From NCBI GenBank assembly GCA_013180565.1, contig QBUN01000307.1, positions 1 to 7,571 on the forward strand: 7,571 nucleotides of DNA, in the 5' to 3' direction. Numbering within the stretch: position 1 is the first letter of the stretch; the number at the start of each line of letters is the position of its first letter. Below the pieces are notes generated by a model that did no database searches, was not told the origin of the DNA, and saw only the letters and a list, made by a program, of their open reading frames with translations. The DNA comes from Candidatus Methanophaga sp. GoMg3.2. GTDB lineage: Archaea > Halobacteriota > Syntropharchaeia > Alkanophagales > Methanospirareceae. Shown in pieces: positions 4,156 through 7,571 of the stretch. Position numbers and translations under genes: made by a program.

Positions 4156-6579
4156 ATGAAGAAGATGATACTGCGGCTGGTATTGAGCACTTTGGTGTTG
4201 ATTGCAATTTTAGTGATGCCCGCTTCAGTCCTTGCGGTTACTGATAGAGACGTTTCAAACGGTACAGATGAAACAGTAAGCGCACTGGGCTGCGATGCTT
4301 ATATTAAAATAGACGACCCATGCTGTAATGGGTACTGTGTATATGTAGATGGTGCATATAAACTCACAGAAGGAGGGAGCGGAAATCCCGATGGTTTCTG
4401 TGCTTTTTATGTGTGTGCTGGAACACATACCATAAAGATAACCAAGAACGGTCGCTCCGCATCCATTACTAAGTGTTTCCAATCGGGTTCTACTTATAGC
4501 TGGGTCAGCATGCCCTATTGCTGGTGTGATTATCATCATGAGCCTATACCGGATCACTGTCAGGTATATATTGAAGTACAGGACCCTTGCTGTAAAGGGT
4601 ATTGCGTATATGTAGATGGCACGTATATACTTACAGAGGGTGCGAGCGGAAATCCAGATGGGTACTGCGCGTTTTATGTTAGTGCAGGTACACATAAATT
4701 CGAATTACGTATGAATGGATATTCCACATCTAAAAGCTGGTATTGTCATTGTGGTACCGATTATATCTGGGTCAGTATGCCCTGTGGTTGGTGTGCTAAC
4801 GGTAACTGTCAGGTATATGTACAAGTAGATGACAATACTTGTGTTGGATACTATGTATACGTAGATGGCGCATATATACTCACAGAGGGTGAGAGCGGAA
4901 ATCCAGATGGATACTGCGCGTTTTATGTTAGTGAAGGTACACATAAATTCGAATTACGAAAGACTGGCTATTCCACATCTAAAAGCTGGTATTGTCAATG
5001 TGGTACCGTTTATAGGTGGGTCAGCATGCCTGACTACTGGTGCGGAGATGCATATGAACATCCGCCTCCAGTTATACCTGCTCCTCAAGTAGCCAAACCT
5101 GTCCTTACTTCTCCTTTGAAAATAAGTCCAGAAAAAGACAAATATTATGTTGGAGATACTATTAGAGCTGAATTTACCGTTAAGAATGTTGGAGGTGCTC
5201 CAATTACCTTAGACAAATTACTGGTAGGTGGGAGATTTAATGGTGGTAAGTTGCCAAATGGGCAATTTCCAGATTTTACCCCTCAATCTACTACACTTCC
5301 GCCAAATGGCCAATATAGATATACAGGCAGTTTAACACTAACTCAACCAGGCAATTATCACTTTTTTATTGCTTACTATATAGAGAACCCTACTTCCGAA
5401 GAGAAGAAATTGTTGGATGAGAACAATTGGAATACCTGTGTTGATTTAGGGGATGGGTTGACTGATGCTGACCGTGATCAAAGTACAAAGGTTGGTTCCG
5501 CCAAATCTGATGGAGACGTGCCGTTCTTTAGCCAGAGAGATTCTAAGTGGAATGATCAGAAATTGGGTAAATCCAAATGGACCATTGGTGATTCTGGGTG
5601 TGCACTTACATCAGCAGCTATGGTTTCCAAATATTTTGGATGGGACATTGATCCCCTCAGACTTGATGCTGCTCTTACCGAAATTGATGGTATCGCACCA
5701 AACGGAAACCTGGATTGGCCCAAAGTGGAAGAAGCTTCTGGAGGTTATGTTAACTGGAGAGGCAAGAAGACACATCAAAAAAGGAGCAATATTGACCAAG
5801 AATTAAGCCAGAATAACCCATGCATTATCAATGCACATTTTACAGATGCAAAAGGTAAGGATAACCTTCATTATGTAGTAATCCGAGAGAAAGTTGGAAG
5901 TGAATATCAGTTTTGGGATCCTGCCGACGACGACGAGATAGATAGAATATGGCCTAAGGGTGCTCGAAAAAGAACATACACTTGGGGCAAGACTTGGGGC
6001 AAGACGATTGACCCGCGGATTTATCTTTATAATGAAAGCTCTCGTCCTTCAGAGAAGAATCAGATTTCGGTGAAAGATAAACCACCTTATTTCTACAAGT
6101 GGAGCAATTCTGGACATTTAGACTATTGGTTGAAGAAAAACTGTGAGGGTCATACCTATTATGAGACCTATGTTGGTGGTATGTCCGAGGAGGACGGTAG
6201 TACTTTAGAGCCAGATTGTTGGATGGAATTTACACCCTATCTTCAATCCGCCGGCAAGTATGATATTTATGTTGGCATCTGTGCAGATTCAACTAGATCC
6301 ACTAAGGTGAATTATACTGTCTATCCTAATGGTATAGATGGAAGTTCGAAAACAGTTTCCGTTAACCAGTATAGTGATAAGGAATCTTGGAAAGAGATAA
6401 AGTTAGGTGATGGTACATGGGATCTTAGTGGATGTGGAAAAACCCACGTTAAGATAACTGATGCTACTGGAGAGGCCTGTGACGGAAAGAAAACATTATG
6501 TGTTGGCACTATAAATTTTACAAAAGTAACAATTGATGATACCTTAAACATTCTTACGCCAACCCAAACAGCCTATTAA
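4156..6579 (+). CDS. Secreted Cys-rich PEGA-like repeat protein with C39-type cysteine peptidase domain
   Basis: The 807-aa product begins with a signal peptide (residues 1-27, cleavage after ASVLA). Residues 46-296 hold three PEGA-like beta repeats with cores such as VYVDGAY, SGNPDGYCAFYV, GTHKFELR and WVSMP, carrying 24 cysteines. A Pro linker (303-312) leads to an Ig/CARDB-like beta domain (about 313-410). Residues 452-600 are a C39-like (Peptidase_C39_2) papain-fold domain: DVPFFSQRDSKW with oxyanion Gln460, TIGDSGCALTSAAM with nucleophile Cys482, LHYVVI with His572, and WDPAD with Asp588. All catalytic residues are present. Residues 645-790 form a beta-rich C-terminal domain resembling golvesin/xanthan-lyase-type modules. 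There is no membrane anchor. The protein should act outside the cell; the substrate is unknown, and peptide or wall-amide cleavage is only inferred. The TAA at 6577 is followed in frame by a coding-looking extension with a vWA domain, so this may be the front of a longer protein. Confidence 0.85.
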   Translation: MKKMILRLVLSTLVLIAILVMPASVLAVTDRDVSNGTDETVSALGCDAYIKIDDPCCNGYCVYVDGAYKLTEGGSGNPDGFCAFYVCAGTHTIKITKNGRSASITKCFQSGSTYSWVSMPYCWCDYHHEPIPDHCQVYIEVQDPCCKGYCVYVDGTYILTEGASGNPDGYCAFYVSAGTHKFELRMNGYSTSKSWYCHCGTDYIWVSMPCGWCANGNCQVYVQVDDNTCVGYYVYVDGAYILTEGESGNPDGYCAFYVSEGTHKFELRKTGYSTSKSWYCQCGTVYRWVSMPDYWCGDAYEHPPPVIPAPQVAKPVLTSPLKISPEKDKYYVGDTIRAEFTVKNVGGAPITLDKLLVGGRFNGGKLPNGQFPDFTPQSTTLPPNGQYRYTGSLTLTQPGNYHFFIAYYIENPTSEEKKLLDENNWNTCVDLGDGLTDADRDQSTKVGSAKSDGDVPFFSQRDSKWNDQKLGKSKWTIGDSGCALTSAAMVSKYFGWDIDPLRLDAALTEIDGIAPNGNLDWPKVEEASGGYVNWRGKKTHQKRSNIDQELSQNNPCIINAHFTDAKGKDNLHYVVIREKVGSEYQFWDPADDDEIDRIWPKGARKRTYTWGKTWGKTIDPRIYLYNESSRPSEKNQISVKDKPPYFYKWSNSGHLDYWLKKNCEGHTYYETYVGGMSEEDGSTLEPDCWMEFTPYLQSAGKYDIYVGICADSTRSTKVNYTVYPNGIDGSSKTVSVNQYSDKESWKEIKLGDGTWDLSGCGKTHVKITDATGEACDGKKTLCVGTINFTKVTIDDTLNILTPTQTAY
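4291..5043 (+). repeat. Three tandem Cys-rich PEGA-like repeat units within the large secreted gene
   Basis: The units are about 4291-4557, 4558-4806 and 4807-5043 (starting at Cys46, Cys135 and Cys218). Units 2 and 3 are nearly the same at DNA level over long stretches, for example AGCGGAAATCCAGATGG and ACACATAAATTCGAATTACG, while unit 1 is more diverged. This indicates a recent duplication of unit 2/3 after an older one. Confidence 0.85.
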
Positions 6580-7090
6580 AATGTAGGCGCACATGATAAT
6601 CCAATCAAAACCAGTATGGAAGTAGAAATAAAAACTTCTACTGATGCATTTGCTCTCGGATTGACAAATAGAGATGACTACACAGTGAAAATCGGAGACA
6701 AAACTGCCGATGTTTGTACTGTAGTTGAAAAATCAGACCGATATGTACTAGAACTAATGCCGCCTAAACAAGCAGGAGACGGAAAGTATAATCTTCATGT
6801 AGAGTTAGGATCGCTTTCAGATGTTGAGAACGGTGCTATCAACTACGGCACTAAAGGTTTAGACGTCACTCTGATTATCGACAGCTCCGGAAGCATGCGC
6901 AGCAACGATCCGGAAGGCTACCGAAAAACAGCAGCTAAATACTTCGTGGATTTAGCGAATACCGGAGACAAAATATGCGTGGCTGACTTTGGACACAACG
7001 ATTGCGACAGTAGACTTTTACTGCCACTATTAGAGATCACAGATGAGAGCAGCAAAGATACAGTAAAAACAGCAATTGATCCATGCCGTC
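6580..7090 (+). pseudogene. vWA-domain segment, truncated, in frame with the preceding gene
   Basis: The frame continues directly after the TAA at 6577-6579 as NVGAHDNPIKTSMEVEIKTS; the first ATG is at 6616. About 75 residues of Ig-like beta structure precede a von Willebrand A domain beginning GLDVTLIIDSSGSM, whose DSSGS motif supplies three of the five metal-site (MIDAS) residues. The domain proceeds through KYFVDLANTGDKICVADFG and stops making sense after DTVKTAID (about 7079). The remaining codons to TAG 7155 (Pro- and Arg-rich) are read-through into the neighbouring minus-strand gene. The later MIDAS Thr and Asp are missing, so the domain cannot fold fully. There is no signal peptide or convincing ribosome-binding site of its own. 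The best reading is that it is the C-terminal part of the 4156 gene, separated by a nonsense change and cut off by an insertion. Secreted vWA domains normally mediate metal-dependent protein binding. Confidence 0.75.
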
Positions 7091-7108
7091 AAGATAGGCT
7101 TGGATTTT

Positions 7109-7571
7109 TTAGCATACGCAAACCGCCCCCATATCCTCCTCCACGCCTAGTATAGATTGAAGAGTATCGACCAATTCATCGGACGATTTAGCCGATTCTA
7201 AAACGTCTATAAAATCTTCCAGAATGCCCATCCTTTTTTCATCAGCAATAGGTATTTCGGGACCAGTTCTAGATTTGCGATATTCTTTTCGTAGTTTTGG
7301 AAGATCCTTTATAAACGGACTCAAGGAATAACCAAGGTCGTTCACATCATGTAATATTTCTTTCTGATACGTCGGGTTCCATAAGTTTGAGAGGATTGCT
7401 AACAGGTCTCCAAATTGTTCCATCTCACTATTCGTTTCCGACCTGCCAGTACGCTCTCGTATCGCCTTTCTTATTCTGCGATGGCTACTCTCTAACCCGT
7501 TATTATGGCGCCGGAACGCGACTTTTTTACCATTAAAGATAGGATAAGGGACAAATAGCTCTTTCCAATGG
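7109..7571 (-). CDS. Transposase-like protein, C-terminal part (runs off window)
   Basis: The frame is open from the window edge (first codon at 7570) to TAA 7109, about 153 residues. It begins HWKELFVPYPIFNGKKVAF and continues RRHNNGLESSHRRIRKAIRE, RTGRSETNSEMEQFGDLLAI and LSNLWNPTYQKEIL, then a mostly helical charged tail ending GAVCVC. The pattern of Asn-Asn-x-Leu-Glu, several Arg, then Arg-Thr-Gly-Arg is typical of transposase C-termini, where the Glu closes the DDE active site. I cannot name the IS family from this part alone. Its position supports the call: the stop lies about 30 bp from where the vWA gene loses its sense, as expected if an insertion sequence landed there. A methionine at 7423 is internal, not the start. 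The N-terminal part and the far end are outside the window. Confidence 0.55.
   Translation of the reverse strand, partial: HWKELFVPYPIFNGKKVAFRRHNNGLESSHRRIRKAIRERTGRSETNSEMEQFGDLLAILSNLWNPTYQKEILHDVNDLGYSLSPFIKDLPKLRKEYRKSRTGPEIPIADEKRMGILEDFIDVLESAKSSDELVDTLQSILGVEEDMGAVCVC

Noticed and set aside
5465..5806. Plus-strand 113-aa frame inside the large secreted gene
   Set aside because: It overlaps the C39 peptidase domain in another frame. The peptidase frame has all catalytic motifs, so this is a shadow.

Overview
The window looks archaeal, most likely a methanogen- or ANME-related euryarchaeon. The evidence is a VapB antitoxin of the archaeal DUF217 type, TATA boxes about 25 nt upstream of several starts in place of -35/-10 promoters, an IS481-type transposase of a kind I associate with Methanosarcina/ANME genomes, and secreted proteins built from PEGA-like, Ig/FnIII-like, C39-peptidase and vWA domains. 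This assignment is inferred from gene content only. Base composition is moderately AT-rich.

Layout. At the left edge, on the minus strand, is the start of a secreted protein with a calcium-binding Asp motif and a clear promoter (1-174). Next is a 123-bp TA-flanked inverted-repeat element (297-419), then a broken copy of a small secreted FnIII-type gene (490-1106). An intact vapBC toxin-antitoxin pair follows (1244-1845), then a second copy of the FnIII-type gene with a different N-terminus (2002-2610). The two copies form a direct repeat of about 0.5 kb (431-927 and 1943-2460) that brackets vapBC. An acylphosphatase-domain protein with a long coiled-coil tail (2623-3246) and a promoter with a possible operator comes next. 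All of these genes are on the minus strand.

An IS481-type insertion sequence with recognisable ends (about 3356-3987) has lost most of its transposase catalytic domain and carries an in-frame TAG. To its right, on the plus strand, is an 807-aa secreted multidomain protein (4156-6579): signal peptide, three Cys-rich PEGA-like repeats, an Ig-like domain, a C39-like cysteine peptidase and a C-terminal beta domain. A single TAA separates it from an in-frame continuation carrying half of a vWA domain (6580 to about 7090). That continuation is cut off by the C-terminal end of another, transposase-like gene on the minus strand (7109-7571, running off the window).

Overall this is an accessory region of cell-surface/secreted genes that is being duplicated and broken by mobile elements. 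A toxin-antitoxin pair sits inside the duplicated segment. The genes that look functional are vapB, vapC, the acylphosphatase-like gene, the 807-aa secreted protein and the partial left-edge gene. I did not find an obvious new multi-gene system. The most unusual items are the Cys-rich PEGA/C39/(vWA) architecture with its in-frame TAA, the amber codon in the transposase, and the repeat-bracketed vapBC.
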